The notes beneath the pieces were generated by a model that was not told where the DNA came from, searched no databases, and saw nothing but the letters and a program-made list of their open reading frames with translations. Below are positions 20,552-30,816 of a stretch of 64,000 nt of DNA, in pieces; position 1 is the stretch's first letter; each line of letters starts with the position of its first letter. The position numbers and the translations under genes are program-made. Origin of the DNA: Strongyloides papillosus (Eukaryota > Nematoda > Chromadorea > Rhabditida > Strongyloididae); contig SRSI01000050.1 of NCBI GenBank assembly GCA_005656395.1, positions 310,001-374,000 on the forward strand. Direction: 5' to 3'.

Positions 20552-21871
20552 CTAGCAAATCCATTTTAGGAGATTTGTTGATTTTGAGAACTTATCAAGA
20601 ACATGAGCCTCCTCCCTCATTATATCAACAATCTTAAAGTTTATGTTTCCATAGAAAAAAACATTGCCAACCTGGAGAACCTTCTGCAAGACATAATTTC
20701 CAATACCATGTTCCATGAATCTAACAACAAGGTTCCTATCCTTCGCAGCATTATTGACAAATGTAGTGTATGCGCACAATGCGATGACGCTATTATCAGA
20801 GGTTAAAACTTTTTCCACGATACGTGAACCATACGTATCAAAAGACAGTTCAATTATATTAGCGATAACCATATTGTAATAAAACCTCTGTTCCTCCTGT
20901 AATTCAGGGGAGATATTGGAAACAAAATATGAAACAATAAAGTTTCCGTAGTTGTCACACATTAACTGTTTTGAATACGGTTTAAAAAGGTCCAGAAACT
21001 TTTTCGACAATTCGATAGCTCTTAGTTTTACTCTAAAAAAGATTACGTAAATGAAATATTAGAAATTTATAACTTACAACTCATTATGACAACTTTTACC
21101 CTGACAAAAGCGCAAAACTTTCTTTACTGCCAACTCAATGACTCGACTACCACATTGGTTTCTTGAGGCTTTGAATAGTAGATCAGGTCGGGCAAGTAAG
21201 ATATCATAGATAAAAAGAAGATCCATAAGATCTAGATAGCTAATGATAAGTTGCATCACATGATTACCATGAGGGCATAAAATCAGCTCGAATATTTTTT
21301 CTTGATCCAATTTTTCGAGATGTTCTGGAAAGAAAAAAGTTACTATTTAATGTTTCGTTAATACTAACATACCGGTAGGAAAGTACTTATCACTTTTCAA
21401 TAATGTTTGTATGAAACGGCAACCATATTTGTGAGTGGAAAGAGAATAGAAATCCTCGCTTATTAAACTCCATAAACACTTTAATTCCTCACATGAGGCC
21501 CTCTGCAAAATAGACTCAAACTTCCCTCCTCTATCTGGAATCTTAGCCAACTTCAGGATACTCTTCTTATTCAGGCAAAAAAACGTTTTATCAGTGTGTT
21601 CCCAAGTATTTTTGTTATCGGGAGCAATACTTAAACTTTTTGTAAAAAGATTTCCATTATTTCCAAGGAAGAAACGACCACAATGAAATGTCTGTACATT
21701 GTGAGAATTCAAACTTTTTGACAAATATCCTTCTGGGTCCCTATCGAAAAGTTTCTGTGATTCCTCAAAATCGCTGGAAAGAAAATCACTGCTTCCATAC
21801 TCGAAATTTAAACTATCAGCAAAACTTCCAATCCCGGAGTCCCAAGGGTTAATATTGAATGAGTTAGACAT
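20552..21871 (-). CDS. PUF-family RNA-binding translational regulator
   Basis: Three exons (21871-21373, 21324-21078, 21032-20552) encode 408 residues. At least six Pumilio repeats are visible, with recognition helices YGCRFIQ, HGNHVMQ, CGSRVIE, YGNFIVS, YGSRIVE and IGNYVLQ. The first one or two canonical repeats are too weak to read. PUF proteins bind UGU-containing 3' UTR elements and repress or localise mRNAs, especially in the germline. By the tripartite code, the repeats from C- to N-terminus give U, G, (unclear), G, U, A. The fourth base is therefore G instead of the usual A. The N-terminus is low-complexity Ser/Asp/Asn, as in short nematode PUFs. Which worm PUF it corresponds to is unclear. 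Confidence 0.92.
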
Positions 21872-22279
21872 TTATCAAAGTTGATAGTAGAAAATAGGAG
21901 AAAAAAGGTATGGTGTAGTCATCGTTTTTCTGCCGTTTATATACACTTTTTGGTGACTTTGTCTTTTTTTGTTTGTTATGTTTATTCATTTCGAGATGTT
22001 GTTACTTTAAATGCATGCTTAAATGTATAACTGTATATTTTACAATCCAAAGTTATACTGAATGGTTAAGGTGTATAGTGTATAAATGTGCTTACTTATT
22101 GTGAAATAATTTTTATTAAACAGAAAAAATTTAATAGATAACAAAGAAAATATAAGATCGTTTATACTATAATGTTACTTGTAAATTCATGTGTCAGTTT
22201 ACTTGTTTTAACTTTATCTTTTATTATTAGCCAACTCTTTTGGTTGTTTGAATTTCTCAGATAAATTTACCAAAAGAAA
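21872..22279. other. Intergenic region, promoter side of PUF gene
   Basis: About 400 bp between the PUF start and the end of the CCDC137-like gene. AT-rich, with no open frame or structure I can support. Confidence 0.45.
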
Positions 22280-22867
22280 TTACGATTTTATAATTTTTTC
22301 CTCCTTCTTTTTAAGATTGGCAATTCTTCGTTCATGTAATGTCCTTTTTGCTTCTTTTATTCTTTGTTTCTCAGCCTTCAACTTCTCTAAATCACTATCT
22401 AACTCTTTTTGGTTTCTACCAGCCAACCCATATTTAGCAAGTATTGTCTTTTCCATAACTTCGCGGTTAACCTCATTCGCGATACGGCGCACAAACTGTG
22501 AATCATCTTCATGGCGTTTCTTACTAAATCCAAGTTTCTCACTAACTTCTGTTACCATTGATGCATTCTTTTTGTTCTTGCCTTTTTTACTTTCAATTTC
22601 TTTCATTTTTTCTTTAGCCCATTGCATTTGTTTGAATGAACGTGGTGGTTTCTGTACATCTAATTCTTCTTCGGATATTGGTTTGTTTATCTTATGCATC
22701 TCAACAAGTTTACTTTGTCTAGCAGCAACATTAAAGGGATCTCCGACACGAATTTTTGATTTCTTGGTTTTTTTACCAATTGTTCCTCTCTTAGGACCTT
22801 TACGATCCTCCTGGCCATTTCTCTTTGATTTTCTTACACGTGTTACGAACTTTTTAACTTTAGACAT
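22280..22867 (-). CDS. CCDC137-like basic nuclear protein
   Basis: A single exon encodes 195 residues, about 30% Lys/Arg, with stretches KKTKKSKIRVGDPFNVAARQ and FVRRIANEVNREVMEKT. The central SKKRHEDDSQFVRRIANEV segment resembles the conserved FKQRKGESDxxYxxRxxxE region of CCDC137/RaRF, a nucleolar/chromosomal protein that can sequester retinoic acid receptor in vertebrates. Coiled coil is likely at about 150-190. There are no membrane segments. The function in nematodes is unknown and the family call rests on one short motif. It could simply be a ribosome-biogenesis factor of another family. Confidence 0.6.
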   Translation of the reverse strand: MSKVKKFVTRVRKSKRNGQEDRKGPKRGTIGKKTKKSKIRVGDPFNVAARQSKLVEMHKINKPISEEELDVQKPPRSFKQMQWAKEKMKEIESKKGKNKKNASMVTEVSEKLGFSKKRHEDDSQFVRRIANEVNREVMEKTILAKYGLAGRNQKELDSDLEKLKAEKQRIKEAKRTLHERRIANLKKKEEKIIKS

Positions 22868-23130
22868 TTTAGATTGTTTAAAATAATTTTGAAATAAATT
22901 TAAAAATAAATAATGGTCTTGTAAAGAATTTGTAAATACATTGGAAATTTGTCATCGAGCATCTGTGGAAGTAGGTATCTATTTCAGATGATTGTATAAG
23001 TTTCAAAAATACACTAGTACTTATTTTTTTATTCCTTCACAACGGTAAAGCTCTCACTATTATAATATCTACATTTAAATACAAAAATAAAATTAATCGT
23101 AAATGATAAATTGCACGGTTATAAGGCAGC

Positions 23131-25315
23131 TTATTTTTTTTTAGAATCCATACATTCCAAAGTTTTTATTTGTTTGTCAATAAAAGATCTAAGTTCGTTT
23201 TCTTTATTTCTACTACCATAGAAATTCAGAACCATTTGATAATATGTCCCCGTTATAAGCCTTTGTTCTTGCTCTGTTAATAAATAAGTTTGTTTTTGTT
23301 TCCTTTCTAGTAATTGTATTTCTCTTTCTGCCTTTCTATACTTTCTTTTGCTCACTTCTAGATCACGTATTGTTTCTCCGTTTGATCCTATCGCCGTACA
23401 TAGAGTATCTTGAAACATTTCTATAACATATCTTGCTTTCTCTATTGAACTTTCTAAACGTTCAATGGTTGAGTCTTTCTTATCCACAGATTCTTTAATC
23501 TCTAAACGTAGATTTTCTAACTCAACTTCTTTGCAACTCAATTGTTGTTTAAGTTTATCAATATTCTCCCTCAATGTTGAAATTTCAATACAATTTTCGT
23601 CATTCTTCATCCTTGCTGTTGCAACTTGTTGTATGCTGTATGCACTTGCTTCGTCTAATGATTTTTCTGCTATCTCTAATTGTTGTCTTAGTGATTCAGT
23701 TTTCTTTTTCTCAATTTCCAATTCTCTTGAAATGGCCTCGATATTCCTAGTTTCATTATTATATTTAGAAATTTTCTTTTTTAATCTTTCATTTTCCTCT
23801 TTTAATGTTATTATCAATTCGTCATTAATAGGACAACTCATTCTCTCATGGGATAAAGTCCCATTTATTTCAGCATCCATTTCTTCTATAGTTTGATTTG
23901 ATATTAGTTTCTCTTCTTCGAGTTTTTTGTTTACTTCCTTCAAATATCGTACCTGTTCCTCCAGTTCATCGGCACGCTCTGATTCTTTTAATGCATCCAT
24001 GAGACAATTCTCTGCTCTTTCGTATTCTTTGGCAAAGTCTTCCTCTAGTTTTTTATTTTGGTTTTTTAATGACTCTATTTGGTCTCTTAAACTTTTTGTC
24101 CTCCATTGTTGGGCATCGTGATCAGTCATCTCTTGGATATAGTGGTTTAACTTTTCCTTTAGAAATTTAACTTCTAAAGAATTAATAGATGGTTGGTGTC
24201 GGAATTTTTCCTTTGAACTTTGTAACTCATTATTTTCCATCTCCAGCTGATAACATTTTGTTCTCGATATCTCATAATTATCTTTTACTGTTCTTAATTC
24301 GCTTATACAATTTTTAAGTTGACTACTTTGATCACTTAAAGATTCCATTAGGGCTTTCTTTTCTTTGGTTAATTTGTCGTTTTCGTGTTCTAGTTTCTCC
24401 ATATCAGCTTCAACGCGTTTCATTTCCTCTTGGAAACTTTTTAAATTTCTTTTATTTTTATCATTTTCAAAAGAAATATTCATTAGTTCTTCTAGTTTTT
24501 GTTTATTAACTTCTAATTCATCAATTAATTTTGCATTTTTTTCTTGTGTTGAGATAATCTGAAAAGGGGCATGGAATTGTTAGATGAGAACTACTGTGTA
24601 ACAAACCTGTTTTTCCATCTCTGCAAGGCTGTTCTTAAGCCTCTGGTTTTCCGTAATTATAGTCATTACTTGACTCCTATTAAGCTCTCCTTGTAATACT
24701 TCAAAATTATCGTTAACTTTAGATTGTTTTCTCTTAGGTATCTTCCTGTCAATGTCCGTCAAGGCACGGCTTATCTCTTCCCTCACTTGAGTTGATGGTG
24801 AAAAATCTTTTAATAATTCAGTAGCTTTTTGATTTATTGTTACTGCTGCTAATATTAACAAAAGAAGTTTAGATAATTCAGCTACATCTAAAAGCCTCCC
24901 AATTTTAGCAGCATTTACATTCCAATTTTGACTATGGTAAAGATCTCTTTGCATCACCTCATCATAATACTCCGTCAATCTAGTACATATTCTAAGAAAT
25001 AATACTGATTTATTTGGTTTACCATCAAATACTGTCTCATAAAATTCATCATCGAAAAAATTTCCATCTCTAGAAGTATAAAACAAATATTTATACACAT
25101 ATTGTTAATAAATTTAATAGCTTACAATATTTGAAGTAAATTAACAATCAGTTTACCATCAAATAAATCTTCTGGAGTACTATTAATAAATTCTTCCTTC
25201 CCCACAACTTGAACAATCTTTGAAAAATTAATAAGAATAATTAAATTGTTTATAAACAAACCCATTGTTGTAAAGATATTACAAGTTCTTCTAAGTCAAA
25301 TCCATCACTGGTCAT
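23131..25315 (-). CDS. HOOK-family dynein/microtubule adaptor
   Basis: Four exons (25315-25262, 25217-25126, 25069-24607, 24558-23131) encode 678 residues. The N-terminal 160 residues form the Hook domain (start MTSDGFDLEELVISLQQW; LFDGKLIVNLLQIL; NVNAAKIGRLLDVAELSKLL), which contacts the dynein light intermediate chain. The remainder is nearly continuous coiled coil, closing with EQRLITGTYYQMVLNFYG, a segment conserved before the Hook cargo-binding tail. Hook proteins activate dynein-dynactin and tether cargo; the worm member ZYG-12 joins centrosome and nucleus and ends in a membrane segment. No such segment is visible here (C-term ECMDSKKK), so either an alternative last exon exists or this is a cytosolic Hook. 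CCDC88/girdin is less likely given the length. Confidence 0.87.
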
Positions 25316-26321
25316 TCTAACAAGTTTAGAATAAATATTAAAAATAGATTAGTTGAATTTTTTTTGTTAAAATATTGATAATATCTTTGATGTGTTGTTA
25401 AAATCCAATCCATATAAAGTGTGTACTTACACTTTTCTCTTGTATATTGGAAGAATGTGTATTTTAAATATTGCTTGCAAAAAATAAACAAATAAGTTCT
25501 ACTGAACTATACACCTGTTAAATATTATTTGTTTTATAATAATGATAAAAATTTATAAAATTGTTTCAATTTTTAGTGCTATCGCTAATTGGTGAAACTT
25601 ATTTTTTTATAAGATACATGTTTTACGATGTTAAATAATAAATTTTTATTTATAAAAAAGGTTTTTTTCCACCACATTTTTCAGTGGTATGTTCTAAATA
25701 TACAAAGTTTTTTAATATCTATCAAGAGATCCATTTTTAATCATTGACTATTTACTTTAATGTAAACAAAACATTTTTAAACTTCTTCAATTTCTTTTAT
25801 GACAAATATACCAAATCGTCACAAACTTATATAAATTGTTTAACATCGTGTTTATCAAAAAAAAAATGTAACAGTTAAATTCAAAAGCATACATACATAC
25901 ATACATTTTTTATTTACATCAATTCGATTAAAAAAAGTAATATACAAACATAAATAGAGGCTATCGAGTATAATATTCTAGTTGTCTCTGTAATTTTTCC
26001 ACACATAAACAATATAATATTAAACTTTTAATCTCCTGTGAACGCAATCATTATCATACAAAGAAATTTAACTGTAAATGTTATTGGTCCAGCATGGTGT
26101 TTGTTTTTATGAGAATGATCAGTAAAGACCAATTAATTAATATTATAATAATAATTATTTTAAATCGCTTTGTTTTGATTGCGAATTTTGGTAGTATTAA
26201 AAATAAAATTAAATCTTAGTATTAACAATAAAATATAAAGTCGAATCTTTGTTCTATAAATTCGTTTAAAATGCAAAAATGTTCACGGTAGTAGAGGGAT
26301 CCCCATGACTAAAACAATTGT
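25316..26321. other. Intergenic region with CATA microsatellite
   Basis: About 1 kb of AT-rich sequence. A short (CATA)n run is at about 25889-25907. No coding or RNA feature recognised. Confidence 0.5.
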
Positions 26322-27696
26322 CTAAAAAATATACTTTTTCTCCTTTGTAGTATTACAGTCAATACGAAGATTTCTGACTTTGCTTTTGGTATCAATAGTG
26401 TCTCTTAGTTTACGTTTATTAACTTCTAAATTTTCTTTCGAGGGATCCATCAAAAGAATATCAAAATTAGTTTCAATTTCATTCAACATTTTCTCAGCTC
26501 GTGTACCCTTATATGCATTTCCTTTACAATTAACTGAACGTAATTCAACAATGGCACTTTTTAACATTTCGTTAAGTCGTTTGGATTTATCCAATTCTCC
26601 AGATACAGACCTAATTGTGGAATTGTACTGCTCTATGTTCCTGTACATTTTATTTCTGAGATTATGATTTTCTAGTCTGTACTGATAATTACTGTTGGCT
26701 TCATCATTGGATATTAACCGGTTAATAGTCTGCTTCTGTTCAACAAAAAGTTCCTCCAACTCTTCAAGTTGTCTTTTTAATGCAGACACTTCGCATCCAC
26801 TTTCCGAGGTATATTTAATATTTATCATGCTACAGTATTTATTGTTCTCCTCCTGCATCCTATTTATTTCATTTTTAAGTTTAGTTATCTCCAAAGTCTT
26901 CTTGTGCGAACGTTTCTTTTCTTCTTGGAGTTTATCATAAGCCACTTTTAAATCAGTCTCAACTTTCTTACCATTTTCAATTATTTCTGTAAAAAGATTA
27001 CAACCCCGGTCTTCTATTATACATTTTTCAGCTGATTTTGTTTTCTCACTTTCAGCCTTACTGACACATTCCTTTGCTTCGGAGATATCTCTTTGAAGTG
27101 TAAGGTTTTCATTTTCTAATTCTGCAATCCGAGTTTCATGCTCCCTAATCATACTTTTTAATTCAGTGTTCACCTCCTGTAACTCTTCTTTCTCTCTACT
27201 TATTTCATCATTTAATTGCTCCATCTCTTTAACTTTATTTTCCAGACTTTCTATGATACATTGACTCTCATGGATGTACGAGGAATCGTTAAAAACTTTG
27301 TATTCATCTTTATCGGTTTCCTCATTTTTATTAACTTGTGAATCCATTTCGATTTTCTGGTTGAGTTTTTCATTTATATCCTCTAGATGTGTAATTCTAG
27401 AAACTAAATCACTATTCTCTTTCTTTAACCACTCCATTTTCTGTAGGACATCATTATACATCTCTTTTGAAACAGTCTCTTCTTTTAAACTTTTTAAAAC
27501 GTTTTCTAATTCAGTACCCCATTGATAGTCATTATCCGCTTTTATTTTTAGCAAACTATATTTCTATAAATGATGAAAAAAATAACGACAAAAGATCAGA
27601 AAAACGTACATGTTTAAGCTGCGCCACTTCGTCATTTCTTTCCTCTAAAAACTTTTTTAATTCCTCGTTTTGATCCCTTAATTCTTGATCAACCAT
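26322..27696 (-). CDS. Unrecognised long coiled-coil protein
   Basis: Two exons (27696-27610 and 27563-26322, 46-nt intron) encode 442 residues. Heptad coiled coil dominates from the start (MVDQELRDQNEELKKFLEER) to about residue 400. Glu/Lys content is high and there is no signal peptide, membrane segment or globular motif. A short Cys-containing stretch (EDRGCNLFTEI) interrupts the coil at about residue 220. The end is basic (DTKSKVRNLRIDC). I cannot name the family. Golgin, SAS-like and myosin-tail comparisons are uninformative for coiled coils. It lies 1 kb upstream of the HOOK gene on the same strand and is divergent from PRP17. A structural or adaptor role is a guess. Confidence 0.75.
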
Positions 27697-28472
27697 TTTA
27701 TTAAATGTAGTAAAGATAAAAGTTAACTATTTTATATGTCTTTGGAGGATGGCTTTTTTAGAATACACTAAATTTATAAAAAAAAGACCAGAAAAAAGAT
27801 ATCAGAAATATGCCAATCTACCAGAATACAAAGTTTAGTCAACAAAAAAGCACAATATTTACTTTTATTAATTGTGGATCTGTAATGCATGAATTAGAAA
27901 AGGTAATAAATTTATCGGGTTACGACCTCATAATAATACACAACGATTAAATAAAATATAAAAAACAATTTTTATCAAATTAACTCAAAATGATGAACAA
28001 ATCTGTTTTCTAAGTTTATATGATGAACTTAATTTCTTCATTGTCATCAATATTACCACTAAAGCAAATACATAAGAATTTGTCGAGAGAATTTTACATT
28101 ATAAATAGTAATTCGATATTCAAAACCTAAAAATAACGAAAATACAAAATCACTAAAAACACATTCATCATATAACAATAAATGGTTTGAAAAATAGACA
28201 ATTTATGATCATTGAATATAATCTTAACATAAATACAGAACTGTTATAATAAAGTCATCAAAATCCAATGAAATAGATAAAAAAAATCAGAAATCAAGAT
28301 CCTTAGGGATAAATATAAAAAAGTAGACCCCTAAAAGGTGACAACAACTTATACACATCACACAAGATATTTGTATTCAAAATGGCGCTTTGGTCCTATA
28401 ACGAATGATAAACAATTTGGTATAATGTCTTGTACTTTTAATAATAAATTTAGTTTCTAAATCAAATATTTT
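27697..28472. promoter_or_regulatory. Divergent upstream region of coiled-coil and PRP17 genes
   Basis: About 780 bp. A GC-richer AAAATGGCGCTTTGG lies at about 28379-28393, 80-95 bp before the PRP17 ATG. It resembles a YY1-type core and also opens a seven-codon upstream ORF. AAATTTAG|TTTC at 28450 fits a trans-splice acceptor. Otherwise featureless. Confidence 0.4.
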
Positions 28473-30215
28473 ATGGAGTCATTACTAGAAAACTATGGAA
28501 GCGAAAGTGAGGGTGAGATTGTCTCAGATCCCGAGACCGAAGAGATGTTGGCACCTATAGCCCCTTCATTGGATTTGCAGGTAGCACCCAGTGTGGGAAC
28601 TTCCCTCGAAGATAAGGTTGTTGCAATTGGTATGGGAAAAGGAAATAACAAAGTACTGGGTTATAACCCAAAGTTTGAAGAACTATACACACCAGAAGTA
28701 AGTTATCACTTAAATATATTTATCATTTCACCTTTTAAGCTCGGACCCAAAAACCCATACAAAAACGGTCAAAACTTAGCACACAAAAACATGCTAACTG
28801 GGTATGTTGAAAAGACACATTTGTCAGATTTTCATTTCGAAAAAGAGATTCGTTCTTTTGACACCCTAGGGTACGCTTCAAACCCCAATGGTAATGTTGG
28901 TAAAACTTTTGTAGGTGATGTAACTAAAGCCGAGGAGAGTAGTGGTGCTTCATTATTTGATAAAGCAAAAACTGGAAGGGAAAAAAGAAAACGAATCGCT
29001 AATAGAGATCCCTCCGATATAGAAGGTTTCACTGGCCCCTGGTCACGGTTTGAGGATGAGGCAACAGTCTCCAAACCAACTGCAGAGGAACAGGAGAAGA
29101 TAAATGAGTATTTGAAGAAGCAACAAATGAAGAGTAAGAAATTCAAGAAAATTGCTCAGGATGAGGAACATCTTCTGGATGAGAGTGTTATTATTCATAT
29201 TAAAGAACCTGCTGATTATCGTGGCAAATCATTTATGGATCTTCCTTCATATAGTGGTGTAAACTTAAGAGAAGATTTCGTTCCCCAAAATTGTACAATA
29301 CCAAAAAGACTTATTCATACTTTCAATGGACATCAAAAGCAAGTAAATGCAATTAAATGGTTTCCTAAAAGTGGGCATATGTTTTTGTCATGTAGTATGG
29401 ATGGGAAAGTTAAACTATGGGATACATATAATAAAAATCAGTGCCTTATCACATATAAAGGTCACGTCAAGCCTGTCAAAGATATTTGTTTCAATCATGA
29501 TGGAGTAGAATTTATATCCGCTTCTTTTGATAGATACCTAAAACTATGGGATACCGAGACAGGTAAAGTCAAAAATAGATTTGATGCTAAGAGCATCCCA
29601 TTCTGTTGCAAATTTAACCCTGATGAAGATAAAAGCAACATGATTATGGCTGGATTACAGAATAAAAAAATACTCCAATGGGATACTAGGAGTGGAGAGA
29701 TTGTGCAAACATATGATCGTCATTTAGGTGCTGTTAATTCAATAACATTCTTTGATAAAAATCGTAGATTTGTATCTACATCTGATGATAAATCATTAAG
29801 AATATGGGAGTGGGAGATACCAGTTGATACAAAACTAATTCAAAATGTTGGTTTACATTCTATACCAACGATGACAAAGAGTCCTGATAATCAATGGATT
29901 ATAGGACAATCCATGGATAATAGAATTGTACTTTTCCAACTAATAGATGATAAACTGAAATTCGCCAAGAAAAAATCTCTCCGCGGACACAACACTCAAG
30001 GTTTCCCATGTACAACAGACTTCTCCCCCGATATGAGTTACGTCATCTCAGGTGATGGAGATGGAAAATTATTCATATGGAACTGGAAAACTCACAGAAT
30101 CGAGGCACAATGGAAGGCACACGACAAACAAACAATGGTTTCCCTATGGCACCCCCATGAAAAATCAAAAATCATCACAGGTGGAGGGGATGGTATAATT
30201 AAAATGTGGAATTAA
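28473..30215 (+). CDS. prp-17: Pre-mRNA splicing factor PRP17/CDC40
   Basis: The frame is open from 28473 to 30215, but 28698-28739 is best read as a 42-nt GT-AG intron. Removing it joins YTPE to LGPKNPYK, matching the family's APEFGPENPFR, and gives 566 residues. The N-terminus has the conserved NMLTGYVE..H..DF.FE block. Seven WD40 repeats run from about residue 270 to the end (GHQKQVNAIKWFP ... KLWDT; GHVKPVKDICF ... KLWDT; final IIKMWN). PRP17 works in the second catalytic step of splicing. The next gene on the strand (MRPL52) starts 133 nt after its stop, the spacing of a worm operon. Confidence 0.96.
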   Translation: MESLLENYGSESEGEIVSDPETEEMLAPIAPSLDLQVAPSVGTSLEDKVVAIGMGKGNNKVLGYNPKFEELYTPEVSYHLNIFIISPFKLGPKNPYKNGQNLAHKNMLTGYVEKTHLSDFHFEKEIRSFDTLGYASNPNGNVGKTFVGDVTKAEESSGASLFDKAKTGREKRKRIANRDPSDIEGFTGPWSRFEDEATVSKPTAEEQEKINEYLKKQQMKSKKFKKIAQDEEHLLDESVIIHIKEPADYRGKSFMDLPSYSGVNLREDFVPQNCTIPKRLIHTFNGHQKQVNAIKWFPKSGHMFLSCSMDGKVKLWDTYNKNQCLITYKGHVKPVKDICFNHDGVEFISASFDRYLKLWDTETGKVKNRFDAKSIPFCCKFNPDEDKSNMIMAGLQNKKILQWDTRSGEIVQTYDRHLGAVNSITFFDKNRRFVSTSDDKSLRIWEWEIPVDTKLIQNVGLHSIPTMTKSPDNQWIIGQSMDNRIVLFQLIDDKLKFAKKKSLRGHNTQGFPCTTDFSPDMSYVISGDGDGKLFIWNWKTHRIEAQWKAHDKQTMVSLWHPHEKSKIITGGGDGIIKMWN

Positions 30216-30348
30216 TACATTATTTTCTCTTTTTTTGTATTTATTTAATGTATATTTGTATTTATCTCATACTTCACATAACAGGTTTTTATCCATTAAC
30301 ACTACTTTTTTGATAATATTTTAATTTTTAATACATGAGTTATTTAGT

Positions 30349-30714
30349 ATGAATAATTCCATACAACTTGTCAGGAGTGTTACTACAAAAGTTTCCAGGT
30401 TCGGAATGGAAGTAAAGACCCGTGGTAAATTTCAAAATTGGCGCAATCCTGTTTATGTATCACCTCATGTGTCGCCATTACAAGTTGGACCAGATTACTC
30501 TTTTCAGGACGGTAGACGGTTACAGTTTACATCAAAAGCTGAACTTAACAGAAAATTCGAACAAGTTCAGTTGGCTAAAAAAATCGTAAAATACTTAAGT
30601 GAAATCAAAGAAATGGAAAATATGTATGATAAGGGAATGGCTGAGAGAGAAGCTCGTGAAGCAGAATTTATTGAATGGACACCAAAACAAAAATCTACTG
30701 AGACCATATATTAA
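30349..30714 (+). CDS. mrpl-52: Mitochondrial large-subunit ribosomal protein L52
   Basis: A single exon of 121 residues. The N-terminus MNNSIQLVRSVTTKVSRFG is a basic, acid-free mitochondrial presequence. The core GPDYSFQDGRRLQFTSKAEL matches the family's LPDWSYADGRP signature, and a charged helix (RKFEQVQLAKKIVKYLSEI) follows. bL-unrelated mL52 is a mitochondria-specific subunit of the 39S ribosome. TTATTTAGT directly precedes the ATG, a likely trans-splice site. With PRP17 133 nt upstream it may be a downstream operon gene. Confidence 0.85.
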   Translation: MNNSIQLVRSVTTKVSRFGMEVKTRGKFQNWRNPVYVSPHVSPLQVGPDYSFQDGRRLQFTSKAELNRKFEQVQLAKKIVKYLSEIKEMENMYDKGMAEREAREAEFIEWTPKQKSTETIY

Positions 30715-30816
30715 TATTATTTGTTATTTTAAATAGTTGTTTAATATGATTTTTAGAGTTTTTTTTTCTTGTTACATAGAAACAATATATTAGACATTAA
30801 GGAGAAATTTGTTTTT

